Origin: a bacterium
GTDB lineage: Bacteria; Auribacterota; Auribacteria; Auribacterales; Auribacteraceae
Assembly (NCBI GenBank): GCA_024233545.1
Contig: JACKPL010000002.1
Coordinates: 306,753 to 370,752 of the forward strand
Length of the DNA: 64,000 nucleotides
Direction of reading: 5' to 3'
Below the pieces are notes generated by a model. It was given only the letters and a program-made list of their open reading frames with translations, did not search any database and was not told where the DNA came from. The position numbers and the translations under genes were made by a program. The number at the start of each line of letters is the position of its first letter. Position 1 is the first letter of the stretch. Positions 54,631 through 62,990 of this stretch are shown here, in pieces.

Positions 54631-55796
54631 TATGTTTTATGGAATGAAGAGGCAAACACTTTAATAAAATGGTTAATGAGCAACGGGATATCTCCTTTGC
54701 GTTCATGAAGAGCCGGAAGGAGAATATGCATTTCATAAAGGCGGTAAAACAGGTCTTCTCGAAATGTCCCTTCTTCAACCATTTTACGCAAATCTTTATT
54801 TGTGGCGGCGATAATACGGACGTCGGTTTTAATGGGAGTATCGCCTCCGACGCGCATGTGGATGCCCGTCTCGAGCGCTCTGAGTATTTTTGCTTGAACA
54901 GATAAACCCATGTCGCCGATTTCATCGAGAAACAAAGTACCGCCGGATGCAGATTCGAATTTACCTTTGCGAGCGGCAACGGCTCCGGTGAACGCTCCGC
55001 GTTCGTGCCCAAACAGTTCTGATTCAATGAGGTGTTCCGGCAATGCGGAACAATTTATGGGAATATAGGGTTTTTCCGACCGATGGCTGTTAGAATGAAT
55101 CTCTCGAGCAAGAAGTTCTTTCCCTGTACCGCTTTCGCCGGTGATTAGAACGGTTACATCAAAAGGAGCGATTTTTTCGGCGCGCCGTAAAACATCGGCA
55201 AGGGCTTTGCTTTGCCCGATGATGGTTTGTTCCAGCCCTATCACTTTTTTTAGTTCGATATTTTCCTGATTAAGTTTTGCAAATGCATCACAATACCGTA
55301 TGGCAATAGCTACCTGAGATGTTAATGCTTCAAGTAAAATAAGGTCTTCAGCGCTAAAATAGTCTTTATCATGGGGGTTCAATACTTCAACAATGCCGAG
55401 AATGTCACCTTGATATTCGACAGGCGCGGCGATGATCGACCGTGTGACGAAACCGGTTGAAAGATCAATGTCTTTATTATGGCGCGGATCGCGTTCCACA
55501 TCGGGGACAAGCAGGCTTTTGCGGTTTTTGGCAACCCATCCTGCAATGCCTTCGCCCATTTTTATCTTAAGGTTTTTGATTTCTTCTGCGACGTTGCCTG
55601 TTGCCGATTTAAAATAGAGATGGTTGGTCTTTTTGTTGAGTAAAAGCAAAGAGGCGCCTTCGCAGTGCATAGATTGCGTTACTGCTTGTATAATCCGCTC
55701 AAGCGCAATGTTTAAGTCAAATGAAGAGTTGATAAGCTTGCACGCATCCAGAAGAATCTCAAAAAACTTTTTGTAATTGATATTATTCATTTCCAT
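54630..55796 (-). CDS. Sigma-54-dependent activator, GAF and AAA+ part (frameshifted)
   Basis: 388 residues as read. A GAF sensor (about 20-165; [13 protein letters not shown] at its start) is followed by the AAA+ domain: Walker [10 protein letters not shown], the GAFTGA loop that contacts sigma-54 and Walker [14 protein letters not shown]. No receiver domain, so it is of the NifA/FhlA type and senses a small molecule rather than a kinase. The frame stops at SSFHKT, where one base seems to be missing. It overlaps the small membrane protein by 14 bases. The sigma-54 promoter of the flgF operon makes it a possible flagellar regulator, but that is inference. Confidence 0.87.
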   Translation of the reverse strand: MEMNNINYKKFFEILLDACKLINSSFDLNIALERIIQAVTQSMHCEGASLLLLNKKTNHLYFKSATGNVAEEIKNLKIKMGEGIAGWVAKNRKSLLVPDVERDPRHNKDIDLSTGFVTRSIIAAPVEYQGDILGIVEVLNPHDKDYFSAEDLILLEALTSQVAIAIRYCDAFAKLNQENIELKKVIGLEQTIIGQSKALADVLRRAEKIAPFDVTVLITGESGTGKELLAREIHSNSHRSEKPYIPINCSALPEHLIESELFGHERGAFTGAVAARKGKFESASGGTLFLDEIGDMGLSVQAKILRALETGIHMRVGGDTPIKTDVRIIAATNKDLRKMVEEGTFREDLFYRLYEMHILLPALHERKGDIPLLINHFIKVFASSFHKT

Positions 55797-56046
55797 GAGC
55801 TGTGCGGCGGAATAATGAGTAGTTAAAATATTCGTAAAATAAAATTACCCAGACAAACATTCCGATAAAGTATAAAACGCCGATATACCATTTGTAATGG
55901 AGCACCAAACATGCTACTAATGCGAGAGAACTGCCCGCAACAAATGCTGAGGCGAGTATCATCACTTTATCGATAAGGGAATTATGTATTGCCGCGTCAT
56001 CATCCTCTATTTGGGAAATAATGGGAGCATTATGTTTTTCCGTCAC
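55783..56046 (-). CDS. Small membrane protein, unknown family
   Basis: 87 residues with two predicted membrane segments (about residues 27-48 and 51-72: ILASAFVAGSSLALVACLVL and VLYFIGMFVWVILF), a short acidic N-terminus and a short basic C-terminus. I recognise no family. It is coupled on both sides: its ATG overlaps the PilZ stop and its stop overlaps the activator start, so it is made with them and may be a membrane partner of the sensor. Confidence 0.65.
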   Translation of the reverse strand: MTEKHNAPIISQIEDDDAAIHNSLIDKVMILASAFVAGSSLALVACLVLHYKWYIGVLYFIGMFVWVILFYEYFNYSLFRRTAHGNE

Positions 56047-56432
56047 AGTGAACCCTCCTCTTGTTCTGAATGGTCATCAACAAATTTCATTAGCGATTGA
56101 CGGCAGTTATCATCGATGCGAACGAATGAAATGCCTAGAGAAAAGACGTTATTCTGCTGAACCTGTTCACTTCGTATTACTTCGCCTATAACTTGTATTG
56201 AGTGCGAAATTGAAGGGATAGAAAGCTTGATTTCCAGAAGAGTTGTCGGCGGATAATAGTATTTCGATTCGAGCAGTAAACCGCCCGCGCTCATGTTTTT
56301 TGCATGCATAAACGCAAAATGCGACACGGATTCTACATTACCCGAACAATCTCTGCAAGTAACGACGTAATTAAAAGGGACTCGTTTATGCTGGCGTTTT
56401 TCTTTGCCCAAAAACTTCTTCTGGTCAGACAA
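56043..56432 (-). CDS. PilZ-domain protein
   Basis: 129 residues. RQHKRVPFNYVV supplies the RxxxR element and NMSAGGLLL the (D/N)xSxxG element, both needed for c-di-GMP binding. PilZ proteins translate c-di-GMP into changes in motility, polysaccharide or gene expression. Start is TTG with GGAGG 6 bases upstream and a TATACT -10 on the minus strand at about 56446-56451. It heads the activator operon, which suggests c-di-GMP control of surface functions. Inferred from family and position. Confidence 0.9.
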   Translation of the reverse strand: MSDQKKFLGKEKRQHKRVPFNYVVTCRDCSGNVESVSHFAFMHAKNMSAGGLLLESKYYYPPTTLLEIKLSIPSISHSIQVIGEVIRSEQVQQNNVFSLGISFVRIDDNCRQSLMKFVDDHSEQEEGSL

Positions 56433-56629
56433 CTGAAACCTCCGGTCAAATAGTATACAAATAGTGGAAAACCGCTAAAAAAGAGCAATTTTCATTCAGG
56501 AATTTTCATGATATAGTAACACATTAAATAGATGAAGAAAACAGTTTTCTGTAAACAAATTTGACATACGCACCGCGAAAGCGTTGTTTAGAGTTTCAAA
56601 CTGATTACCAGCAATAGAAACAAGCACGC

Positions 56630-58246
56630 ATGAAGATACTTTCACACAAAAAACTTATAATAGCAGTATTTTTATTGAGCAGTGCAATTACGGTTTTACT
56701 GCGTTTGCCTTATTCAACAGTTCCCGTGCTTATTGTTGATGAAGCATTGTATGCTGAAATTGCAAATGTTATCCTTGACGGAGGTATGCCGTATAGAGAT
56801 GCGTGGGAGCAGAAACCTCCGGGAGTATATTATCTTTATGCTCTTATATTTAAGCTATTTGGAAGAAACAATCTTTTTGCCGTACACTGTTTTTGTATAG
56901 CGGCAGTGCTGATTACATCGGCAGGTTTGTTGTATATCGGGATATTGATGCATGGTGTCGGCACAGGGATTCTCGCTTCTTTTTTTTATGGCGTTTTGAG
57001 CAGTGCGGGGAGTGCATCCCATTTTCAGGCGGCAAACACAGAAATTTTTGCGATGGTGTTTGTTGTGTGGGCGTTAGCAGTGTATCTCAGAAGCGGAAAG
57101 AGTGCCCAAGGAATACTGTGTTCCGGATTTCTTACTGCGCTAGGTTTCGTATTTAAACAGCCTGCAGGGTTTGGAGGGGTAGTAATACTGTGCCATCTTT
57201 TTTTGACTCGTTCTACACCCCTGAGAAAAGCTATTCTTGGCGCTGTTTGGTTTTTTGTGGGGTTTCTGTTTGTCGTTATGATAATGGCGGGATTTTTTTT
57301 GATTCACGGCGCATTGCGTGATTTATGGATGGTTGGTTTTTGGCATAATATACTCTATATGCGAGGAAATTCACTCTTATACGGGCTTCACGTTGCAGTA
57401 AAAAATATACCGGTTCAGACTCAGGGGAACCAGTTTTTTTATCTATCTTCCGCATCCGTTTTTTGTTTTTCTCTGTGGTCTTCATTGAAAAAAAAACATA
57501 GTTTTTTACAAAAAAGTGTTTCGAGGAATATTTTTTTTGCCTTATGGTGGTGTATAGGTTGGGCGAGTGTCGGATTAGGATGGCGTTTTGAAGGGCATTA
57601 TTTCTTTTTTGTTCTGCCGGTTGTTGCGTTGTTGTCGGCATTTTTTTGTTCGGTATGCACGAGATATTTCTATTCAACCATTATGCGGCATAAGCTCAAG
57701 TCAATCGGTTTGGTTTTTCTTATTATTGTGGTATCGTCTTGTGGTATTGGGTATTCAATATACAAGCATTGCTTAGGCGCATTTCGGTTGCAAAGGACAT
57801 ATAAGGTTTTGCTCGATCCCGATAATCCCCAAGGAGAATCATTCCGCCGTACGGCACAGTTCATTAAAAACAATACGTTGCCGAACCAGAAAATTTTTGT
57901 ATGGGGTTTTTGTCCTGAGATATATGTGCTCTCCGATAGACGGTGTGCCAGCAGGTTCGTCTTTTGCAATTTTCTTATTGGACAAATGACCGGTGATGAG
58001 TTCTTCTTTAAAAATAACGAACGTTTAGACAGGGTTATCCCAGGGGCATGGCGTTATTTAATGGATGATTTGTTATCAAATTTTCCTGTATTTATTATCG
58101 ATACGTCTCCCAGCAACTATTTTCAATATGGAAAATATCCGATCGCTCGATTTGGAGAACTGCGTAGCTTTGTCAACTCTTTTTATACGCTTGAAAAAAG
58201 AATCGGTGGATTCGATGTCTATCGGCTTGATGAAGCCCGCATATGA
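56630..58246 (+). CDS. PMT/ArnT-like membrane glycosyltransferase
   Basis: 538 residues, about ten membrane segments. VDEALYAEIANVILDGGMPYRDAWEQKPPGVYYLY, cores VDEALYAEIAN and WEQKPPGVYY, is the catalytic-loop pattern of GT39/PMT_2 proteins. A soluble C-terminal part of ~130 residues ends the chain. It is a second enzyme of this kind, not closely similar to the one at 50.8 kb. TTGACA at 56561-56566 with a weak TTGTTT about 17 bases on is a possible promoter. Convergent with dnaE. Acceptor unknown. Confidence 0.82.
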   Translation: MKILSHKKLIIAVFLLSSAITVLLRLPYSTVPVLIVDEALYAEIANVILDGGMPYRDAWEQKPPGVYYLYALIFKLFGRNNLFAVHCFCIAAVLITSAGLLYIGILMHGVGTGILASFFYGVLSSAGSASHFQAANTEIFAMVFVVWALAVYLRSGKSAQGILCSGFLTALGFVFKQPAGFGGVVILCHLFLTRSTPLRKAILGAVWFFVGFLFVVMIMAGFFLIHGALRDLWMVGFWHNILYMRGNSLLYGLHVAVKNIPVQTQGNQFFYLSSASVFCFSLWSSLKKKHSFLQKSVSRNIFFALWWCIGWASVGLGWRFEGHYFFFVLPVVALLSAFFCSVCTRYFYSTIMRHKLKSIGLVFLIIVVSSCGIGYSIYKHCLGAFRLQRTYKVLLDPDNPQGESFRRTAQFIKNNTLPNQKIFVWGFCPEIYVLSDRRCASRFVFCNFLIGQMTGDEFFFKNNERLDRVIPGAWRYLMDDLLSNFPVFIIDTSPSNYFQYGKYPIARFGELRSFVNSFYTLEKRIGGFDVYRLDEARI

Positions 58247-58253
58247 TATATCA

Positions 58254-58545
58254 CTACAGTTTGAAGAATAACGATGTGTCTTCGCATACATTTTCAATTT
58301 CATGGAGAAGAACTTCGTTGGGCAAAACACCAAACATCGAATCTGTTTGAAGCAATACGGAATAATTATTAGAAAAATCCATCCTGAAATAGACAGGGCA
58401 TTTGCCGGGATAACGGGCAAATACTGTTTGATAACGGGCGATATGTTCTTTTTGCAGTTTTTCCACGTTTAGATTTATGGTAAGTGCAGTAAGTTTTTTC
58501 CCGTACGCGTCTTTAAGCGGGATGAGATCATTCGCAATGATTTTT
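58254..58545 (-). CDS. dnaE: DNA polymerase III alpha, C-terminal part (after frameshift)
   Basis: About 97 codons that complete the alpha subunit in the next frame: KIIANDLIPLKDA directly after the junction, a region typical of DnaE, then a beta-rich C-terminal domain ending near DTSLFFKL, which would contribute to tau or clamp contacts. No start codon or ribosome site of its own. Removing one A (minus strand) from the A6 run at 58541-58546 joins it to the main part and gives 1,144 residues, the usual DnaE length. Confidence 0.85.
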
Positions 58546-61500
58546 TGCTGTGCCCTCGTTAATTTCGAGAGTTCCGCTAATAAAAACCACGTTATCATCA
58601 AAGACATCTTCGGCGCATTTTGAAAATACTTTCGGATAAACCAGCACTTCAACGCTGTTGGAAAAATCTTCAAGCTGGACGATTGCCATTTTTTCACTCG
58701 ATCGTTTTGTGAACGTAATTTTAACTTTAGAAAGCAAGCCGGCAAGATTGATGCTATTCCCTGAAGTTCCGGAAGCTAAATCACCGATGGGTTGAAATCC
58801 AAACCGTTTAAAGAGGGGGCGGTATTCGCCGAGCGGATGTCCTGTGACATAAAACCCAAGGAATTCCTTTTCATATTGCAGGCGTTGGCGGGTAGGCCAG
58901 TCGTCGATATCGGGTAAAATGTCGCTGTCTGAAAAGACGGAGGATTGTTCTTCTTCGGCATCGAAAAGGCTGAATTGTCCTGCCGCTTCATCTTGTTGTA
59001 TCGCGTTTGCCCTGTCGATTGTGTTTTCGAGGCCGGCAAAAAGCCGTGCGCGGTTGTTGTTCAGGCTGTCAAAAGCACCGCAACGAATGAGGCTCTCGAT
59101 AACTTTTTTGTTTACTTGCCGCGGGTCGGTTTTTTTTGTGAAGTCATATAACGAAGTAAATGATCCTTTTGATCTTCGTGCTTGGATGATTGATTCGACC
59201 GCAGTTGCTCCGACATTTTTTATGGCATTTAACCCGAATCGAATGGTATTCCCAATAACCGTAAAGGTGGAGTAACTTTGGTTGACATCCGGAGGCAAAA
59301 GCTCAATATTCATCTGCTTGCATTCATCAAGGTAGAGAGCAATTTTATCGGGATTAGTCATTTCGCTTGAAAGCAAAGCCGCCATAAATTCGACTGAATA
59401 ATTAGCTTTGAAATAGGCTGTCTGGTATGAAATAAGCGCGTATGCGGCACTGTGAGATTTGTTGAAACCGTATTCGGCGAATTTTGCCATAAGGTCGAAG
59501 ATTTTTTTTGCGGTTTCTTTCGGAACATTATTTTTGACGGCTCCATCAACGAAGCGTACGCTTTGCTGTTCCATCTCTTCGATAATTTTCTTTCCCATAG
59601 CTCGGCGCAAAATATCTGCCTCACCGAGGGAAAACCCTCCTAATACCGATGCGATTTTTTGAACTTGCTCCTGATATAAGATGATTCCGTACGTGTCTTT
59701 GAGGATCGGTTCGAGCTGAGGAAGTTCATAGATAATTTTTGTTTTTCCGTGTTTGCGGTTGATAAAGTCATCGACCATACCGCTTCCAAGCGGCCCCGGA
59801 CGGTAAAGCGCAACTAAAGCGATAATATCTTCGAAACAAGTCGGTTTGAGTTTTATGAGAATTTCGCGCATGCCGGAACTTTCAAGCTGGAACAATCCTA
59901 TTGCTTTCCCTTCGCTTAACATTTGATAGGTGGCGTTGTCATCAAGCGGGAGTGAATCAAGGTCGATTGAAATAGCGCGTGAAAGAAGAATATTTTTGAC
60001 GGTGTTTTCGATAACCGTGAGGGTTTTTAATCCTAAGAAGTCCATTTTCAAGAGCCCGATCTTTTCCACCAGTTTCATGGAGTATTGAGTGGAAATTTCA
60101 CTGTTGGAACTTGTGCAAAGCGGCACATAAGTGGTGAGCGGTTTTTCACTAATGACAATACCTGCGGCATGAGTCGAAGTATTTCTTACATTTCCTTCCA
60201 GCGATGATGCTGTATCAATCAGAGTATGAATTTGGTGGTCGGTATCATACAGTGTTTTAAGGTCGGGATTGCTTTCCAGAGCCTTGCCGAGCGTCATTTT
60301 AAGTTCCGCAGGAATGAGCTTTGCGATTTTATCGACTTCATTGTATTCCATGCCCATCACTCGCCCGACGTCGCGTATGGCGGCTTTGGCGCCGAGCGTC
60401 CCGAATGTAACAATTTGGGCGACATTTTGTTTTCCGTATTTCTGAGTGACATAATTGATAACTTCGCTCCGCCGCTCGTAGCAGAAGTCGATATCAATAT
60501 CGGGCATCGATATTCGTTCCGGATTAAGAAATCTTTCGAAAATAAGGCCGTATTTGAGCGGGTCGATATTTGTTATGCCGAGAAGATAAGCAACAATACT
60601 GCCGGCGGCAGAACCTCTGCCCGGCCCGACTGGAATATGTTGGCTGCGGGCATAGTTGATAAAATCCCAAACGATAAGAAAATAGTCAATGAACCCCATG
60701 GTTTTAATCATAGAAAGCTCATACTGGAGCCGCTGGTGAATCTGTTCTGCCGCATTCGGATAATGCCGTTGAAGCCCTTGTTTGCATAAATGTATTAGGT
60801 ATTCTTCATTGGTATATCCACGTGGAGTATGGAATCGGGGGAGCAAACGTTGCCCGAAATCGATTTCTGCGGAACATTTTTCCGCTATTTCCAGAGTATT
60901 TTTAAGCGCGTGAGGAATATGCCCGAATAGTTGTTCCATTTCTGCCGGTTGCTTAACGTAAAATTCTTGGCTACTGAACCGCATCCTTTTAGGGTCGCTC
61001 AGCGTGTACCCTGTTTGAATACAGAGAAGCACTTCATGCGGGTATGCATCTTCTTTACATAAATAATGGCAGTCGTTTGTCGCAATGACCGGCAAAGAAA
61101 ATTCTTTGCTTATTTTGAGCAGTTCGGTATTGACAAGTTCTTGTTCGGGAATGCCGTGATACATTAGCTCAACGTAAAAATCGCCTTTGTCAAAATAGGA
61201 AATGAATTCTTCCGTCAGCTGGCGTGCCTTATCCAGTTTTCCGTTCATAATATGTTGGGGAATAATCCCTTTGAGACAGCTTGTGGTAGCAATGAGCCCC
61301 TTCGAGTATTGCTGAAGCACATCACGGTCAATGCGCGGTTTATAATAAAAACCCTCAAGAAACCCGATAGAAACCAACTGCATAAGGTTGCGGTAGCCTT
61401 CATCATTTTTTGCGAGGAGCAGTTGATGATAATATGCATCGCGCCCTTTCATCGATTTGTCGGTCAGTTTGGTAGGGGCAAGATATGTTTCACAGCCGAT

Positions 61501-61689
61501 GATCGGTTTTATGCCGTGTTTTTTTGCTTCAACCACAAATTCTGCACATCCATACATGTTGCCGTGATCGGTAATGGCTATAGCGGGCATATTATATTCT
61601 TTGAGTTTTTGCATGAGTTTGCTGATCGATGTTGCACCGTCGAGCACACTGTATTCTGTGTGATTGTGTAAATGAACAAATTCTGCCAT
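58528..61689 (-). CDS. dnaE: DNA polymerase III alpha subunit (main part, frameshifted near 3' end)
   Basis: 1,053 residues as read; the replicative polymerase. The N-terminal PHP domain has HNHTEYSVLDGA and ITDHGNMYGC; the catalytic aspartates lie in MPDIDIDFCYERR (near residue 395). The fingers region, tandem HhH (IKNVGATAVESIIQARR) and OB fold (NLAGLLSKVKITFTKRSSEKMAIVQLEDFS) follow. The frame ends prematurely in NEGTAKNHCE. It must be functional in the cell, so the frameshift is probably a sequencing error or is bypassed. Transcribed away from the hydroxyacyl-CoA dehydrogenase gene. Confidence 0.95.
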   Translation of the reverse strand: MAEFVHLHNHTEYSVLDGATSISKLMQKLKEYNMPAIAITDHGNMYGCAEFVVEAKKHGIKPIIGCETYLAPTKLTDKSMKGRDAYYHQLLLAKNDEGYRNLMQLVSIGFLEGFYYKPRIDRDVLQQYSKGLIATTSCLKGIIPQHIMNGKLDKARQLTEEFISYFDKGDFYVELMYHGIPEQELVNTELLKISKEFSLPVIATNDCHYLCKEDAYPHEVLLCIQTGYTLSDPKRMRFSSQEFYVKQPAEMEQLFGHIPHALKNTLEIAEKCSAEIDFGQRLLPRFHTPRGYTNEEYLIHLCKQGLQRHYPNAAEQIHQRLQYELSMIKTMGFIDYFLIVWDFINYARSQHIPVGPGRGSAAGSIVAYLLGITNIDPLKYGLIFERFLNPERISMPDIDIDFCYERRSEVINYVTQKYGKQNVAQIVTFGTLGAKAAIRDVGRVMGMEYNEVDKIAKLIPAELKMTLGKALESNPDLKTLYDTDHQIHTLIDTASSLEGNVRNTSTHAAGIVISEKPLTTYVPLCTSSNSEISTQYSMKLVEKIGLLKMDFLGLKTLTVIENTVKNILLSRAISIDLDSLPLDDNATYQMLSEGKAIGLFQLESSGMREILIKLKPTCFEDIIALVALYRPGPLGSGMVDDFINRKHGKTKIIYELPQLEPILKDTYGIILYQEQVQKIASVLGGFSLGEADILRRAMGKKIIEEMEQQSVRFVDGAVKNNVPKETAKKIFDLMAKFAEYGFNKSHSAAYALISYQTAYFKANYSVEFMAALLSSEMTNPDKIALYLDECKQMNIELLPPDVNQSYSTFTVIGNTIRFGLNAIKNVGATAVESIIQARRSKGSFTSLYDFTKKTDPRQVNKKVIESLIRCGAFDSLNNNRARLFAGLENTIDRANAIQQDEAAGQFSLFDAEEEQSSVFSDSDILPDIDDWPTRQRLQYEKEFLGFYVTGHPLGEYRPLFKRFGFQPIGDLASGTSGNSINLAGLLSKVKITFTKRSSEKMAIVQLEDFSNSVEVLVYPKVFSKCAEDVFDDNVVFISGTLEINEGTAKNHCE

Positions 61690-61932
61690 TGAAACTCCTT
61701 ATTAAAAACATACTCAGATGATGACTTTGTTTGCGGATAATCTCTTCAGGATAATGCGATTGCTTCAATAAGTCAATCGCGAGGAAAAAATTATAAAATA
61801 AAAATGATACTGAAACAATCTTTAATTAAACAAAATTTTTTCAGGTTTTATAACCGATTAAATATATTACGCATGTTTTTTTGTGTGTGTTTTGTAAAGT
61901 TTATGTAAAAAGTTAATTCAAAAGATTAGAAG

Positions 61933-62030
61933 AATGATTGCCTTTATCAATTTTCTGCCGAAACATACATATTTTTGTAAGATTTATAGTTGCGCTTTTA
62001 AATCAAAAATTTTATAATGATTGCCTTTAT
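61933..62030 (+). repeat. Two identical 15-base direct repeats (possible operator)
   Basis: AATGATTGCCTTTAT at 61933-61947 and 62016-62030, 83 bases apart start to start, about eight helical turns. The second copy overlaps the -10 and the expected start of transcription. Spacing on one DNA face fits a repressor that loops DNA, but no regulator gene is identified. Confidence 0.6.
61990..62018 (+). promoter_or_regulatory. Sigma-70-type promoter for the hydroxyacyl-CoA dehydrogenase homologue and ackA
   Basis: TTGCGC at 61990-61995, 17-base spacer, TATAAT at 62013-62018. Start near 62025, so the leader is about 48 bases with AAGGAAA before the ATG at 62073. It would also transcribe ackA. Confidence 0.7.
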
Positions 62031-62072
62031 TTTTATCTAAACGCGACACATTAAAATTAAGGAAAATGAAAA

Positions 62073-62990
62073 ATGGACATTACAGATGTAGGAATTATTG
62101 GCGCAAGCACAAGGGGTAGGGAACTGGCAGAAGCGCTTTGCCTTTCAGGTTTTAACCTGACGCTTGTAGAAGTAAATAAGCCAACACTTGAAAGAGGTTT
62201 TAAACTCATTGAACAGGAGATGGATGCTCTTATCGCAAAATGGGGGTTGACTGAAAGCGAAAAAAAAGCGGCTCTTGCCCGCATCAAAGGCGTTACTTCT
62301 ATCAAGGAAATAAATCGTAATGCACAAATTGTTTTTGTAACGGTTCAGGAAAATCTTCAGCTCAACAAAACGATTTTTGAAGAACTTGACCAAGTAATGA
62401 ACCCGCGCTGTATATTGGTAAGCCATACTGCTATATTGAGCATTACGGACATTGCAACAGCGACATCGCGTCCCGATAAAGTTGCGGGGATTGTCTTTTT
62501 GCCTCCGGTAACGCAAGTGCCGTTTGCGGAGGTGGTGTGCGGTTTAAATACATCCATAGACACCTTCACAACATTGAGGGAATTCGTTCAGGTGGGCATG
62601 AATAAAACACCGATACAAATAACGGAGTTCCCCGGCAATGTGTCAATTCGCATGCTCGTATCTATGATTAACGAAGCGCTTTGCATCGCAATGGAAGGAA
62701 CTGCTACCATTGAAGATATCGATACAACGATGAAACTTGGATACAAGATGCGTCGCGGCCCGTTTGAATTAGCGGACAAAATCGGTCTTGATTTGATTGC
62801 GGTATGGATGGATTATTTATACAAAGAAATGGGAGCCGGTTCCGCCGCACCATACCGTCTTATATCCAAACTGGTAAACGCAGGGCATTTAGGTTACAAA
62901 ACCCGCAAAGGATTCTATAAATACGACGAACAAGGAAAAATTATTAGCTTAGGCGCTCTAAACCAGTTGAAAAAAATGGAGTTGTTTTAA
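62073..62990 (+). CDS. Divergent 3-hydroxyacyl-CoA dehydrogenase family protein
   Basis: 305 residues, with the overall layout of HBD-type 3-hydroxybutyryl-CoA dehydrogenases: Rossmann domain with GIIGASTRGRELAEAL (GxGxxG degenerates to GASTRG), LVEVN at strand 2, then the helical half with LGYKMRRGPFELADKIGLDL and GHLGYKTRKGFYKY. Catalytic residues are not conserved: the HFFNP string is GIVFLPPV with Val141 for the catalytic His, and the NR motif (PGFIVNR) is PGNVSIR with Ile192 for Asn. The Glu (PFAEVV) remains. It may be inactive as a dehydrogenase, or do other chemistry. ackA starts directly after its stop. Confidence 0.8.
   Translation: MDITDVGIIGASTRGRELAEALCLSGFNLTLVEVNKPTLERGFKLIEQEMDALIAKWGLTESEKKAALARIKGVTSIKEINRNAQIVFVTVQENLQLNKTIFEELDQVMNPRCILVSHTAILSITDIATATSRPDKVAGIVFLPPVTQVPFAEVVCGLNTSIDTFTTLREFVQVGMNKTPIQITEFPGNVSIRMLVSMINEALCIAMEGTATIEDIDTTMKLGYKMRRGPFELADKIGLDLIAVWMDYLYKEMGAGSAAPYRLISKLVNAGHLGYKTRKGFYKYDEQGKIISLGALNQLKKMELF

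Larger units (their letters stand above)
61690..62072. other. Divergent intergenic region dnaE / hydroxyacyl-CoA dehydrogenase homologue
   Basis: 383 AT-rich bases without a gene. It holds two copies of AATGATTGCCTTTAT (61933-61947 and 62016-62030) and a TTGCGC-N17-TATAAT promoter (61990-62018) facing right. The leftward dnaE promoter must also be here but no clear one was recognised. Confidence 0.6.
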
